Assembly: GCF_002860205.1 (NCBI RefSeq)
Contig: NZ_PGVB01000010.1
Coordinates: 186,001-250,000, forward strand
Reading direction: 5' to 3'
DNA length: 64,000 nucleotides
DNA from: Bacillus sp. T33-2
GTDB taxonomy: Bacteria > Bacillota > Bacilli > Bacillales > Cytobacillaceae
Shown: positions 55,197-63,865 of the stretch, piece by piece
Layout of the letters: each line of letters opens with the position of its first letter
How positions within the stretch are numbered: position 1 is the first letter of the stretch
Position numbers and translations under genes: made by a program
The notes under the pieces: generated by a model
The model's database searches: none
What the model was told of the DNA's origin: nothing
The model's input: only the letters and a program-made list of their open reading frames with translations

Positions 55197-56324
55197 TCAG
55201 TTGATTTTATATTCAATGTAATTACTGAGCAAAGTAATCGCTGTTTCGATGGCTTTTTCATCAGGATTCAGCTTTGAGTGATGAAGCCCGAATTCCGAGC
55301 CTGCCCCCAGCCAGAACATAAAGCCGGGAATTTCCTTCAGCATGTAACCGAAGTCTTCCCCGGTCATTGCTTCCCGGCTTTTAACGAACTGGATCCCGCT
55401 TGATGATTTTGTAAAATCAATAAACTCATTTGTCAGTGCTTCATCATTGTACACCTGATGGTACATAGAGCCGAAATCAACTTCGGCCTTGCATTGATAG
55501 CCAACTTCAATACCTCTGATAAGGGCTAGAATCCGTTCTTTAATCTTTTTCATCGACTCAGGCGATAACGTCCTGATGGTACCTTCGAGTCTCGCGGTCT
55601 CAGCAATAATATTTTGGACTGTTCCCCCAGTAATCTTGCCGATTGTCACAACGGCACTGTCCAACGGATCAACATTCCTTGATACGATGGATTGAAGCTG
55701 TGTTACGAGGCTGCAGGCTGCCACAACCATATCATTGGTGTTATGCGGATAGGCAGCGTGTCCGCCTTTTCCTGTCAAATCAATGAACAGCTCGGAAGTA
55801 TTGGCAAACAAAAGGCCCGGCTTAGTTGCGACCGTTCCTGCAGGGTATTCAGGCGCAATATGCAAGGCAATGACCATATCAGGCTTCCACAGCTTCATGA
55901 TCTCCGTTTTCAGCATCGGTTCTGCTCCGCCCGGCCCTTCTTCCGCCGGCTGAAAAATGAATAACAGATTATCATTTACAGGATTTTCAACAAAGTAAGT
56001 GATCAGACCCAGTGCAATACTCATGTGGACGTCATGGCCGCATGCATGCATCATCCCCGGGTGAAGCGATTGATAGCTGAGGCCGGTTTCTTCCGTAATC
56101 GGGAGGCCGTCGATATCTGTGCGGTACGCGATTGTTTTTTCTGGATGAAGGCCTTTAATTCTGACAAAAATCCCTGTTTCCCAGGTCTGAATTTCGATTC
56201 GTGCCTGGTCGAGGGTGTTGAGATAATCAAGCAAATAAGCCTGTGTCTTAAATTCCTGAAACCCAAGTTCCGGGATTTTATGCAGATCACGCCTGATCCT
56301 CACAAATTCTGAAAGCTGCAGCAA
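55197..56324 (-). CDS. dapL: N-acetyldiaminopimelate deacetylase DapL (YkuR)
   Basis: The 375-residue M20-family amidohydrolase removes acetyl from N-acetyl-LL-diaminopimelate in the acetylase branch of lysine/DAP synthesis. Metal motifs are [10 protein letters not shown] (about 92-101), [11 protein letters not shown] (about 128) and a C-terminal His in [12 protein letters not shown]. The start is TTG at 56324 after AAAGGGTGA, matching the family length. It follows dapH by 84 bases. The product feeds peptidoglycan and, through the same pathway, dipicolinate for spores. Confidence 0.94.
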   Translation of the reverse strand: MLQLSEFVRIRRDLHKIPELGFQEFKTQAYLLDYLNTLDQARIEIQTWETGIFVRIKGLHPEKTIAYRTDIDGLPITEETGLSYQSLHPGMMHACGHDVHMSIALGLITYFVENPVNDNLLFIFQPAEEGPGGAEPMLKTEIMKLWKPDMVIALHIAPEYPAGTVATKPGLLFANTSELFIDLTGKGGHAAYPHNTNDMVVAACSLVTQLQSIVSRNVDPLDSAVVTIGKITGGTVQNIIAETARLEGTIRTLSPESMKKIKERILALIRGIEVGYQCKAEVDFGSMYHQVYNDEALTNEFIDFTKSSSGIQFVKSREAMTGEDFGYMLKEIPGFMFWLGAGSEFGLHHSKLNPDEKAIETAITLLSNYIEYKIN

Positions 56325-56408
56325 AGAAAGTCACCCTTTCGATTCACGTCGTGAAAACTTTTGGGATATATAGTAAGAAAGCGTGGATGTACCATCCACG
56401 CTCCCGTT

Positions 56409-57119
56409 TTAAAGCTGACGAAGTTCCTGTTTAATTTCAGTCTTTGACTTCGTCTTTTCATCAATTTCCTTAATGACACGCGCAGGAGTTCCTGCCACAA
56501 CGGTGTTGGGAGGAACATCATCGACGACGACCGCCCCGGCGGCGACTACAGCGCCTTTGCCAACGGTGACGCCTTCGAGAACCACTACGTTCGCCCCGAT
56601 GACAACGTCGTCTTCTACTACTACAGGCTTGGCAGACGGCGGCTCGATCACCCCGGCAAGGACAGCACCCGCCCCTATGTGGCAGTTTTTCCCCACTGTT
56701 GCGCGGCCGCCAAGCACAGCATTCATGTCAATCATTGTTCCTTCGCCAATAACGGAACCAATATTGATTACGGCACCCATCATGATCACTGCGTTATCAC
56801 CAATTTCGACCTGGTCACGGATAATGGCACCTGGCTCAATACGGGCTTTTATGTTTTTTGTGTTTAATAAAGGAATGGCAGAATTCCTGCGGTCATCCTC
56901 AACTACATACTCGTCAATTTCTGACTGGTGTGCTTCAAGAACAGGGTTGATTTCAGACCATTCGCCGAAAATGACACCAGTATTCCCGGTTAAGAAAGTC
57001 TTAGTGCCGGCTCCAAAATCAATCCCCTCAAGGTTTCCTTTTAGATAAACCTTTACAGGTGTTGCCTTTTTGCTATTTTGGATAAACGAAATAATTTCAT
57101 TAGCATCCATCATTTTCAT
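56409..57119 (-). CDS. dapH: Tetrahydrodipicolinate N-acetyltransferase DapH (YkuQ)
   Basis: The 236-residue enzyme has an N-terminal DapH domain (about 1-85) and a left-handed beta-helix of hexapeptide repeats (about 88-210), with [20 protein letters not shown] and [20 protein letters not shown]. It transfers acetyl from acetyl-CoA to tetrahydrodipicolinate. [15 protein letters not shown] and the total length match B. subtilis. ATG at 57119 follows AGGAGG. It forms a pair with dapL. Confidence 0.96.
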   Translation of the reverse strand: MKMMDANEIISFIQNSKKATPVKVYLKGNLEGIDFGAGTKTFLTGNTGVIFGEWSEINPVLEAHQSEIDEYVVEDDRRNSAIPLLNTKNIKARIEPGAIIRDQVEIGDNAVIMMGAVINIGSVIGEGTMIDMNAVLGGRATVGKNCHIGAGAVLAGVIEPPSAKPVVVEDDVVIGANVVVLEGVTVGKGAVVAAGAVVVDDVPPNTVVAGTPARVIKEIDEKTKSKTEIKQELRQL

Positions 57120-57196
57120 TTTAAAATCCTCCTGATATGTATTTGGCTAGGAATTACTTTATCAAACAAAAGAATGTAAAACAAGAAAAATGGTGA

Positions 57197-58084
57197 TTAT
57201 TGTACCTCGGTTTCTTCTATATGCTCTTTAATAATATCAATAAACGCCTGTACCTGTTTAAGCTGGAACGCTGATTCATAGCCAAGAAGCCACGTATCTC
57301 TTTTGATTGGCTGATTTTGCTGGTCCAATAGAGGTATTTTAAAGATATTTTTTTCAGCACCGTTTAAAGTAATGGCCGGCAAAATGGCATATCCGATCCC
57401 GTTAAATGTCATTTGTTTGCATGTTTCTATCTGGTCGACAATGACCGTCCTCTTTGGAGCGGTCTGAAACTGGCGCAGCCACCAATCCTGGATTTCCTGA
57501 TAGTAGTTTGAATCGCTCTTAAATTGGATAAATGGCCTGTCGGTATCGAGCACCTGTTCGACACGGGTGATTTCGGTGTCCACAAGGTAAAGGCTGTCTT
57601 TAAAGAGATGGATTTTAACACCTTTCCAGTCAGGTGTGCCCCGAATGATCCCGATATGGACCTGGTCATCATACAGTGTTTTAAGAATTTCGCTGCTCCA
57701 GCCGGTGATAAGCGAAATTTTCGCCTGTGGATATCTGTTCACAAATTTTTTCAAAACCTGGGGCAGCCAATTTTGTCCGACGATTGAAGCGACAGCTATT
57801 TTAAGTGTCCCGTGAACCTCGGATTCTAGTGCATTGATGGATTCCCTGACTTTGTCTTCCCTGACAATCACATCATTTACGAATTGAATGACAAGCTCAC
57901 CTGCCGGAGTGAGCGACAACCCTTTCTGGGACCTGATAAAGAGTTTGGAACCCCATTCTTTCTCGATGTTCTGCAACCGTTGGGACAAGGCAGGCTGCGA
58001 GACGAATAATCGTTCAGCGGCTTTTCGCATATTCATTTCCTGCGCAAGTACCGATAAAAGATGGAATTCAGATAGAGCGGACAT
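57197..58084 (-). CDS. ccpC: LysR family regulator, CcpC-like (YkuM)
   Basis: The 295-residue protein has an N-terminal winged helix (about 1-60, MNMRKAAERLFVSQPALSQRLQNIE) and a LysR effector domain (about 90-285). Its place beside dapH and darB matches ccpC (ykuM), which represses citZ and citB of the citric acid cycle and answers citrate. ATG at 58084 follows AAGG by 8 bases. Since LysR proteins are similar in their first domain, the CcpC name rests largely on position. It is divergent from a TSUP gene, which it may also control. Confidence 0.75.
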   Translation of the reverse strand: MSALSEFHLLSVLAQEMNMRKAAERLFVSQPALSQRLQNIEKEWGSKLFIRSQKGLSLTPAGELVIQFVNDVIVREDKVRESINALESEVHGTLKIAVASIVGQNWLPQVLKKFVNRYPQAKISLITGWSSEILKTLYDDQVHIGIIRGTPDWKGVKIHLFKDSLYLVDTEITRVEQVLDTDRPFIQFKSDSNYYQEIQDWWLRQFQTAPKRTVIVDQIETCKQMTFNGIGYAILPAITLNGAEKNIFKIPLLDQQNQPIKRDTWLLGYESAFQLKQVQAFIDIIKEHIEETEVQ

Positions 58085-58194
58085 GTTCAATACCTTCTTT
58101 TATAAGTTTTTCTTATATTATATATTAATATTAATAAAATATCATTATGTATAAGATAGCGATATAATGTGTTAGGAAGAAAGGGGCGGGAACG

Positions 58195-58932
58195 ATGACA
58201 ATACTGTTATTACTATTGATTGGATTTGCGGCTTCCTTCATCGGCACGCTTGCCGGCAGCGGCGGTTTGATTGGCATGCCGTCCATGCTGTTGATTGGTG
58301 TACCAATCCACTCAGCTATAGCTGCCGCCAAGTTCTCTAACATTTTCAGTTCCTTTTCGAGCTTTTTATTTCTTTTGAAAAATAAGAACATAACGATCAA
58401 GGAGGTATCCAAAACGGCTCCATTTGGTTTGGCCGGAGGAATCAGCGGCGGAATGATGGCTAACGCGATAAATGAAGACACCATGACAATAATCGCCGTA
58501 GTGTTGCTCTCTTTTGCACTGATCATGGCGTTAATGAAAAAGCCATCTGAAGCAGAAACCGGGAATCCGGGCATTAACTGGCCTGTCTATCCTGCTCTGT
58601 TTGGAATTGGTGCATATGACGGCATGTTCGGGCCGGGCCAGGCAACATTGCTTATGCATACCTTCATTCACAGTGGTTTTACATATATCAAGGCAATGGC
58701 GTTCACCCGGTTTCAAACCTTCATAAGCTGCTTTGGTTCATTCTTCTCTTTTTTGGCCGCTGGTAATTTTGACCTTCAAACAGCTGTTTTCCTGGCATCT
58801 GGCTCGTTTCTTGGTGCCCAGACGGCTGTAAGGTTGGCTGGCCGTATTTCGCCAATATACCTGAAAAGAATGCTCCATCTGGTGACGATCCTGTTAATCA
58901 TTCAGCTCACATACCGCCTTATTGTTCATTAG
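58195..58932 (+). CDS. TSUP (TauE/SafE) family transporter
   Basis: The 245-residue membrane protein has seven to eight segments in two repeats, each with the family glycine motif: GTLAGSGGLIGMPSMLLIG (about 17-35) and GIGAYDGMFGPGQATLLM (about 138-155). TSUP proteins are thought to export sulfite, sulfoacetate or similar anions; the substrate here is unknown. GAAAGGGGCGGGAACG precedes ATG 58195. It is divergent from the LysR gene, an arrangement common for regulator-target pairs. Confidence 0.85.
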   Translation: MTILLLLLIGFAASFIGTLAGSGGLIGMPSMLLIGVPIHSAIAAAKFSNIFSSFSSFLFLLKNKNITIKEVSKTAPFGLAGGISGGMMANAINEDTMTIIAVVLLSFALIMALMKKPSEAETGNPGINWPVYPALFGIGAYDGMFGPGQATLLMHTFIHSGFTYIKAMAFTRFQTFISCFGSFFSFLAAGNFDLQTAVFLASGSFLGAQTAVRLAGRISPIYLKRMLHLVTILLIIQLTYRLIVH

Positions 58933-59040
58933 GCTGTTGCTGGCTGCGTTTTCGGATCGCGAGGCGCTATGATTGGCGACCCTTGTTTCGTTTCCGGGCC
59001 GGCTTCCCCCTTGTTGATGCGCAGAAGATACCTGATGCAA
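58933..59040 (-). repeat. ORF-like intergenic strip, possible dispersed element or gene remnant
   Basis: On the minus strand an open segment reads RYLLRINKGEAGPETKQ and PIIAPRDPKTQPATA and ends with a stop at the TSUP gene's end. It has no ribosome binding site and lies between the terminator of the MFS gene and the TSUP stop. The strip looks protein-like and may be a remnant or a repeat found elsewhere; not testable here. Confidence 0.35.
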
Positions 59041-59044
59041 AAAA

Positions 59045-59076
59045 ATAAAGCCCCGGGCATCAAGCGGGGCTTTGTT
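59045..59076 (-). terminator. Terminator after the MFS gene
   Basis: AAAGCCCCG (59047-59055) pairs with CGGGGCTTT (59065-59073). The right arm overlaps the last codons of the MFS gene; on the minus strand TTATTTTTTT follows. Confidence 0.85.
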
Positions 59077-60580
59077 CATGTTTTGGAAGCAATAAGATTA
59101 GTATGAGGCTGATGGCAGCAAATAATAAGACTCCTATATATACTGAATGGAGAGACAATGTCAATGCTTCTTGTAAAATCGATTTTACCTCAGCCGGAAG
59201 GTTATTACTTTCAGATTCATTTAATAAAAGGTTGGCAGAATCGACTGAAAGGCCTTTCCCCTCATCTCCGGCTTGCTCAATGTATGCCATGATCCTGCTG
59301 TTAAGAATACCGCCGAGAAGTGCGGCACCGATCGTATTGCCCAGGTTGCGCATGAACATATTGGCTGCAGTTGCAATCCCGCGCTGCTGCCATGGGACGG
59401 AGCTTTGAATGGAGACAATGAAGGCAGTGGAAGTCAGCCCCATGCCTGCACCGACGAAAAATGACCCGGCTGCCGCCCACAGCGGCCCGGCTTCAGGTGA
59501 CAGGGTAACAAACATTATGCTTCCAACAATCAATGAAAATGCTCCAATCAATGAAGTTTTTCTATATCCGAGGCCGAGAATCATTCGTCCAGCTGCCGTG
59601 GAAGCAATCGGCCAGCCGATTGACATAGCTGTCAGCGCAAAACCGGCAACAATTGGCGACCGTTCCATCACGCCCTGCACGAAAGCCGGCAAAAAGCTTG
59701 AAATGCCGATCAGCATGACCCCTGTGGTAAGAGACGTCATGTTCGCGACGAAAATGGTGCGTTCTTTCCATATATTGAACGGCATCATCGGTTCCGTTGC
59801 CCTTTTCTCCTGCAGGAAAAACAGTATGAAAGCAGTGATGCTTAAAACAGATAAGCCAACTGCCGGAAACGAGCTCCACGCCCAGTTTGTGCCTCCTTCA
59901 ACCAGCAGGATCATTAAAGAGCTTATCGACAGCGTAAGCAGCACCGCTCCAGCATAATCAATCTCATGCTTTTTCTTCTCGACATTTTCATCGAGGAACA
60001 GCCAGAGCCCGACAATAGCAAGGAGTCCTAGCGGCACATTGATCCAGAAAACAAAGCGCCAGCTGAAGTATTCAACAAGCAAACCGCCGAGTGCCGGCCC
60101 CATGATCGCTGAAATCCCCCAGACACTTGATAAGTAACCCTGGATTTTCGCCCTTTCCTCCCTGGTGTATATATCACCTACTATCGTCGTGGCGATAGGC
60201 ATAACCGCCCCTGCCCCAAACCCCTGTATAAGCCTGAAAAGAATCAATTGCTCCATCGATCCGGCCATACCGCACAAGACAGATCCAATTAAAAAAACCA
60301 AGATCCCAAAAAATAAAATTGGTTTCCGGCCGAACAGATCCGATAATTTCCCGTAAATTAATACGGTTACAGAATTCATCAATAAATATGCGGAAAACAC
60401 CCAGCTATACAATGAAAAATCACTTAGCTCACCGACAATCGCAGGCATCGCGGTCGACACAATCGTCGCTTCCACGGCACCCATGAACATTGCCAGCATG
60501 ACAGAGGCAAGCACTAGCGGCCGCCTTGTTTTTCGGTTCTCTTTTTGTTCAAGATTGGTTGTTTTTGCTGCCTCTCCCAT
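59060..60580 (-). CDS. DHA2-type MFS multidrug efflux protein (14 segments)
   Basis: The 506-residue major facilitator has fourteen predicted membrane segments. EATIVSTAMPAIVGEL (about 36-51) and GKLSDLFGRKPILF are the DHA2/EmrB-QacA motifs, and GRLIQGFGAGAVMP-like motif C in RLIQGFGAGAVMPIATTI (about 120) and GPALGGLL mark proton-coupled export. Drug range is unknown. ATG at 60580 has AGAGGTGA upstream; a start at 60604 does not. The last codons run into the terminator. Confidence 0.9.
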   Translation of the reverse strand: MGEAAKTTNLEQKENRKTRRPLVLASVMLAMFMGAVEATIVSTAMPAIVGELSDFSLYSWVFSAYLLMNSVTVLIYGKLSDLFGRKPILFFGILVFLIGSVLCGMAGSMEQLILFRLIQGFGAGAVMPIATTIVGDIYTREERAKIQGYLSSVWGISAIMGPALGGLLVEYFSWRFVFWINVPLGLLAIVGLWLFLDENVEKKKHEIDYAGAVLLTLSISSLMILLVEGGTNWAWSSFPAVGLSVLSITAFILFFLQEKRATEPMMPFNIWKERTIFVANMTSLTTGVMLIGISSFLPAFVQGVMERSPIVAGFALTAMSIGWPIASTAAGRMILGLGYRKTSLIGAFSLIVGSIMFVTLSPEAGPLWAAAGSFFVGAGMGLTSTAFIVSIQSSVPWQQRGIATAANMFMRNLGNTIGAALLGGILNSRIMAYIEQAGDEGKGLSVDSANLLLNESESNNLPAEVKSILQEALTLSLHSVYIGVLLFAAISLILILLLPKHEQSPA

Positions 60581-60663
60581 TCTTTCACCTCTAATGTATA
60601 TCAAATTTCCTTATCCACCCCCGCCGGGTGTTCTGCCAGTTGCAAATTTTCAGCTTTCACAAA

Positions 60664-60698
60664 GTAAAAATTCAGCCCCCGATGTTTTCGGGAGCTGG
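60664..60698 (-). terminator. Terminator after darB
   Basis: On the minus strand CAGCTCCCG pairs with CGGGGGCTG, followed by AATTTTTAC. Confidence 0.7.
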
Positions 60699-60705
60699 TT
60701 CACGA

Positions 60706-61152
60706 TTATTTTCTATTAAGTTTCCGGACATGTTTATTCAGGTGCTGGAGCACAGATCTCCTCGTAAGTATTCCTTCAAAAATTCCCCCGGCATCTTCAA
60801 CACAAAGAAAAGGGTGGTCAACAAGCAAATCCAATGAAGATTTTAACTCGGAATCAATTCTGACTCTTGGAATGGACCGGTTCATCACTTCTTCGACCCG
60901 TTTTTGTTCAAGCTGTTCGAATTCAATCCGTTCCAAGCCGAGGATGGCATCCATAATAATAGGCGTGCTAATGAGGCCAAGCAGGTGAAAGTGGGCATTT
61001 AGGACTGGCACCGCAGTATAGCCGCTTCTTGTCAGCACAAGCAAGGCGTGCTCAAGGCTGTTTCCTATCTGTACATGTGCGACCCGTTCCGAGGAAATCA
61101 TTAAATCTTTAATATTTAATTCTAAAAATTCTCCGCTTTGAAGGCTTATCAT
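60706..61152 (-). CDS. darB: c-di-AMP-binding CBS-domain protein DarB (CbpB, YkuL)
   Basis: The 148-residue protein has two CBS domains in tandem (about 12-75 and 85-145), with HALLVLTRSGYTAVPVL and FLCVEDAGGIFEGILTRRSV. It matches YkuL, named DarB/CbpB, which in its ligand-free state binds the stringent-response enzyme Rel and pyruvate carboxylase and is released by c-di-AMP. ATG at 61152 (MISLQSGEF) follows GAGGAG and agrees with the family N-terminus; 61191 does not. pycA lies at 22941 in this window. Confidence 0.93.
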   Translation of the reverse strand: MISLQSGEFLELNIKDLMISSERVAHVQIGNSLEHALLVLTRSGYTAVPVLNAHFHLLGLISTPIIMDAILGLERIEFEQLEQKRVEEVMNRSIPRVRIDSELKSSLDLLVDHPFLCVEDAGGIFEGILTRRSVLQHLNKHVRKLNRK

Positions 61153-61225
61153 TGGCGAAAACTCCTCAAAATGAATTTGTTTCAATCTCATTTTAACATA
61201 GTTTCCGGCAATATATTTTTTACTT

Positions 61226-61369
61226 TCACCCTTTGCTCGTATGAACGTTTTTTACCCAGTAGTTGCATGAAGGGCATCTGTAAATGACATTCTGGTTTGA
61301 CTGTGCAATCAACACCCTGTCCAATTCCGCCTGTATCCCGCATTTAGGACATTTGACAACCGGCAGCAT
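61226..61369 (-). CDS. 47-residue zinc-ribbon protein
   Basis: This short frame encodes MLPVVKCPKCGIQAELDRVL and, later, VIYRCPSCNYWVKNVHTSKG. Two CPxC knuckles (7-10 and 32-35) make a zinc ribbon. GGGGTGA lies 8 bases before ATG 61369. The family is not recognised beyond a generic zinc ribbon. It lies between a small coiled-coil membrane protein and darB, on the same strand, and was absent from longer reading frames because of its length. Confidence 0.65.
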   Translation of the reverse strand: MLPVVKCPKCGIQAELDRVLIAQSNQNVIYRCPSCNYWVKNVHTSKG

Positions 61370-61454
61370 TTTTATTCTCACCCCGCTTTAGCTTTAGGGT
61401 TCTCACATGCACCGGCTGGCATGCAGGAATGTCGGCTACACGAGGCCTGCATGG

Positions 61455-61622
61455 TTAGCCCTTCGGTTTTTTAAGCTGTTGTTCAAGCACTTGCTTCAAT
61501 TCCTCAATGGCTTTCCTCATTTTCATTACTTCTTTTTTCGTATTGATGAGGTCAGCGAGAATGAGCAAAAGAATGAACAAAATGATTACCGTAAGAAGAG
61601 TCAGCACCGCAATCACCCTCAT
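61455..61622 (-). CDS. Small single-pass membrane protein with coiled coil
   Basis: The 55-residue protein has a membrane helix (about 2-25, VIAVLTLLTVIILFILLLIL) followed by a coiled coil (KKEVMKMRKAIEELKQVLEQQLKK). The layout resembles small division- or envelope-type proteins, but the family is not recognised. ATG at 61622 follows TGAGGA by 9 bases and is preferred over 61637, which has no site. Confidence 0.6.
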   Translation of the reverse strand: MRVIAVLTLLTVIILFILLLILADLINTKKEVMKMRKAIEELKQVLEQQLKKPKG

Positions 61623-61670
61623 ATGTATTTTCCTCATTGTACCATATTTTTTGCTGTGAAGATGAGCTTC

Positions 61671-61706
61671 AAATAAAGAAAGGAACCTCTGTCAGGTTCC
61701 TCTCTC
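61671..61706 (-). terminator. Terminator after ykuJ
   Basis: AGGAACCT (61681-61688) pairs with AGGTTCCT (61694-61701); on the minus strand TTTCTTTATTTG follows. Confidence 0.75.
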
Positions 61707-61710
61707 ATCA

Positions 61711-61950
61711 TTATTGCTGGATCAAATCAAAAATTTCAATGGTAATCATATCAATGTTGTCGAATTGATATTTCTTTGGCTTCTCTTTTTCGTTGTATAC
61801 TTCGAGCTCAAATGTTTCAGTTTTTGGATGGTAGGTAACCTGGCATTTTCGTTCGCCATTTACCTCAAAAAAACGCTGGGCGGGCTCTCCCCCGTTTGAT
61901 TGTTCCTGAAGGCTTTTTAACCTCGTAATAATACCTTGAAGCTGTGACAT
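61711..61950 (-). CDS. ykuJ: YkuJ family protein (DUF1797)
   Basis: The 79-residue cytosolic protein (MSQLQGIITRLKSLQEQSNG) has RFFEVNGERKCQVTYHPKTE and the end block FDNIDMITIEIFDLIQ, all characteristic of YkuJ, function unknown. ATG at 61950 is preferred over 61989 because GAAAGGAG is just upstream and the length equals the family's. It is divergent from the MBL-fold gene. Confidence 0.9.
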   Translation of the reverse strand: MSQLQGIITRLKSLQEQSNGGEPAQRFFEVNGERKCQVTYHPKTETFELEVYNEKEKPKKYQFDNIDMITIEIFDLIQQ

Positions 61951-62129
61951 GCTCTCTCTCCTTTCAAAGCAAAAACAATCATCTATCAATAGGTTTCTCT
62001 TTTGACATGTTTCTATCCGCGTGCAGCGAATTTTGAATATTCTGGCGTATTTCTTTACATGTCAATATTATCAGCATAAAATAATGACATGCATTTGTAC
62101 AAGCAAAAGGTTGAAAAGGGAGTGATTTT

Positions 62130-63086
62130 TTGAAAATGCCTGTGGAAATCGCGGAAAATGTTTTTTTAATTGACGATTTCGACCTCCAAATGGAAGAACG
62201 GACCGGCACATACGTATTGAATGAAGAACAATTGACGCTGATTGAAACATCAGCCAGCCCCTCAATCCCATATGTACTGAAGGGGCTTGAAGCGCTTGGT
62301 TTTTCACCCGTGCAAGTTAATTACATCATCGTTACCCATATTCACCTGGACCACTCTGGAGGGGCGGGATTAATGCTTAAGCATTGCCCAAATGCAAAAA
62401 TCGTCGTCCATCCGAAAGGGGCACGGCATCTTGCTGACCCTTCAAGGCTGGTTGCCGGAGCACGGGCGGTATACGGAGACAAATTTGACGAGTTATTCGA
62501 CCCGGTACTGCCTGTTCCGGAAGACCGGATCATCACTAAAGCCGACCGTGATACCCTTGAAATTGGCGCTGGCTGTACACTGTCCTTCTATGACACCCCG
62601 GGACACGCCAACCACCACTTTAGCATCCACCATATGAGTTTGAACGGACTATTTGCCGGGGACACAGCAGGCATCTACTATCCGCAGCTTCATCGTGCAG
62701 GGATTGAATTATACTTGCCCTCCACTTCACCAAATCAATTTGACCCGGAAAAAATGCTAAAATCACTTGCTCTGTACAAGGATTTGGCAGTTGAAAAGAT
62801 CTTCTTCGGACATTTTGGAATGTCGGTAAATACGGAAGAGGTATACCGCCAAATCAGTTGGTGGCTGGATGTTTTCGTGAAGGAGTCGCAATCAGCCCTT
62901 TTAGTGGCAATGGATGCCAATGAAGCAATACAAGAGACATCAACCAGGTTGAAAGAAGCTGTCTTCGATCACTTGAAAGAAATGGGGATAAACGAAAGCG
63001 ATCCGGTTTTTGGGCTGCTTGCACTCGATTTAGATGTCAGTTCAATGGGATTGATTGACTATCTATCCAAAAAACAAAGCCAGTAA
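62130..63086 (+). CDS. Metallo-beta-lactamase fold hydrolase
   Basis: The 318-residue protein has the MBL metal motif THIHLDHSGG (about 70-79), a His in DTPGHANHH (about 155), and GDTAG (about 178), with a late HFGMS histidine. This resembles glyoxalase II/RNase Z-like hydrolases of the YflN type; the substrate is unknown. The C-terminal helical region (about 220-318) is longer than in simple lactonases. TTG at 62130 is 7 bases from AGGGAG; ATG at 62136 is the alternative. A terminator follows. Confidence 0.85.
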   Translation: MKMPVEIAENVFLIDDFDLQMEERTGTYVLNEEQLTLIETSASPSIPYVLKGLEALGFSPVQVNYIIVTHIHLDHSGGAGLMLKHCPNAKIVVHPKGARHLADPSRLVAGARAVYGDKFDELFDPVLPVPEDRIITKADRDTLEIGAGCTLSFYDTPGHANHHFSIHHMSLNGLFAGDTAGIYYPQLHRAGIELYLPSTSPNQFDPEKMLKSLALYKDLAVEKIFFGHFGMSVNTEEVYRQISWWLDVFVKESQSALLVAMDANEAIQETSTRLKEAVFDHLKEMGINESDPVFGLLALDLDVSSMGLIDYLSKKQSQ

Positions 63087-63089
63087 TAG

Positions 63090-63119
63090 AAAAAAGGTGT
63101 CTGCAGGGACACCTTTTGT
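63090..63119 (+). terminator. Terminator after the MBL gene
   Basis: AAAAGGTGTC pairs with GACACCTTTT around TGCAGG, followed by GTC. Confidence 0.75.
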
Positions 63120-63157
63120 CATAAGCATCAGTGATCATATCACCTGCGCTTGTTATC

Positions 63158-63865
63158 CTATTCTAATTCGAACGCAACATCATTCTGAACGCGGGAAGTA
63201 TCTAAATACGAAAAAATCGTTTCAGGGCTTTTGCTGCCAATTAATGTCCCATACTGAATCAAGGAAGACATTGGGCTCATTCCGAGGGCCAAGCTGGCAG
63301 CTGGAGAAAATAAATCGGCTGCTGGCTGATAAATGTATGTCTTCTCACTAGCCACCGCATTTGGATAAGCCTTTTGGATCACCTTGTCGGGGAGGCCATC
63401 ATAAAAGTAGTCGGCCACCTTCCACTCTCCTTTTTCTTTTACCAGCTTTATACCTTCATAATGGCTGTCAAAGCTTACCGGACCCTCATCGGATGCCGGA
63501 AAATATTCTAATACATAAATTTCATTGTCCATGTGGACCACTTTGGTCGCATCAGAAAATGCATAAAATGGAATAAAATACGGAGCGAAATCCGAGCCAT
63601 ATGTACGGTAGCTGCCGCCCGTGCTAATCACATTTTCCTGTATGAACATTTGTTTGTAACGGTTAGTAAAATATGGCTGCAACACTTGGTCTACCTCTGC
63701 GGCCGTCCGGTCCTTTTCGCTTAAGGACACCTGCGCTTCGAAAGCTTGCCCAAGAAATTCAAAAACACTCTCCCTGTCTGAAAGCGTGGTCTCTGCTGAT
63801 GGCTGAACCGGCACAATGAGCACTAATATTGCAAGTAAAATGAATAATAGCGGCTGCTTGTCCAT
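63158..63865 (-). CDS. Secreted or membrane-anchored protein (DUF3993-like)
   Basis: The 235-residue protein has a signal peptide (about 5-24, LLFILLAILVLIVPVQPSAE) and an extracytoplasmic domain (VFEFLGQAFEAQVSLSEKDR, then DGLPDKVIQKAYPNAVAS). I think it belongs to DUF3993, with limited certainty. Function is unknown. ATG at 63865 has GGAAGGGAG upstream; an in-frame start at 63907 has none. It stands at the right edge of the window, where about 130 bases of upstream DNA hold no other gene. Confidence 0.7.
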   Translation of the reverse strand: MDKQPLLFILLAILVLIVPVQPSAETTLSDRESVFEFLGQAFEAQVSLSEKDRTAAEVDQVLQPYFTNRYKQMFIQENVISTGGSYRTYGSDFAPYFIPFYAFSDATKVVHMDNEIYVLEYFPASDEGPVSFDSHYEGIKLVKEKGEWKVADYFYDGLPDKVIQKAYPNAVASEKTYIYQPAADLFSPAASLALGMSPMSSLIQYGTLIGSKSPETIFSYLDTSRVQNDVAFELE

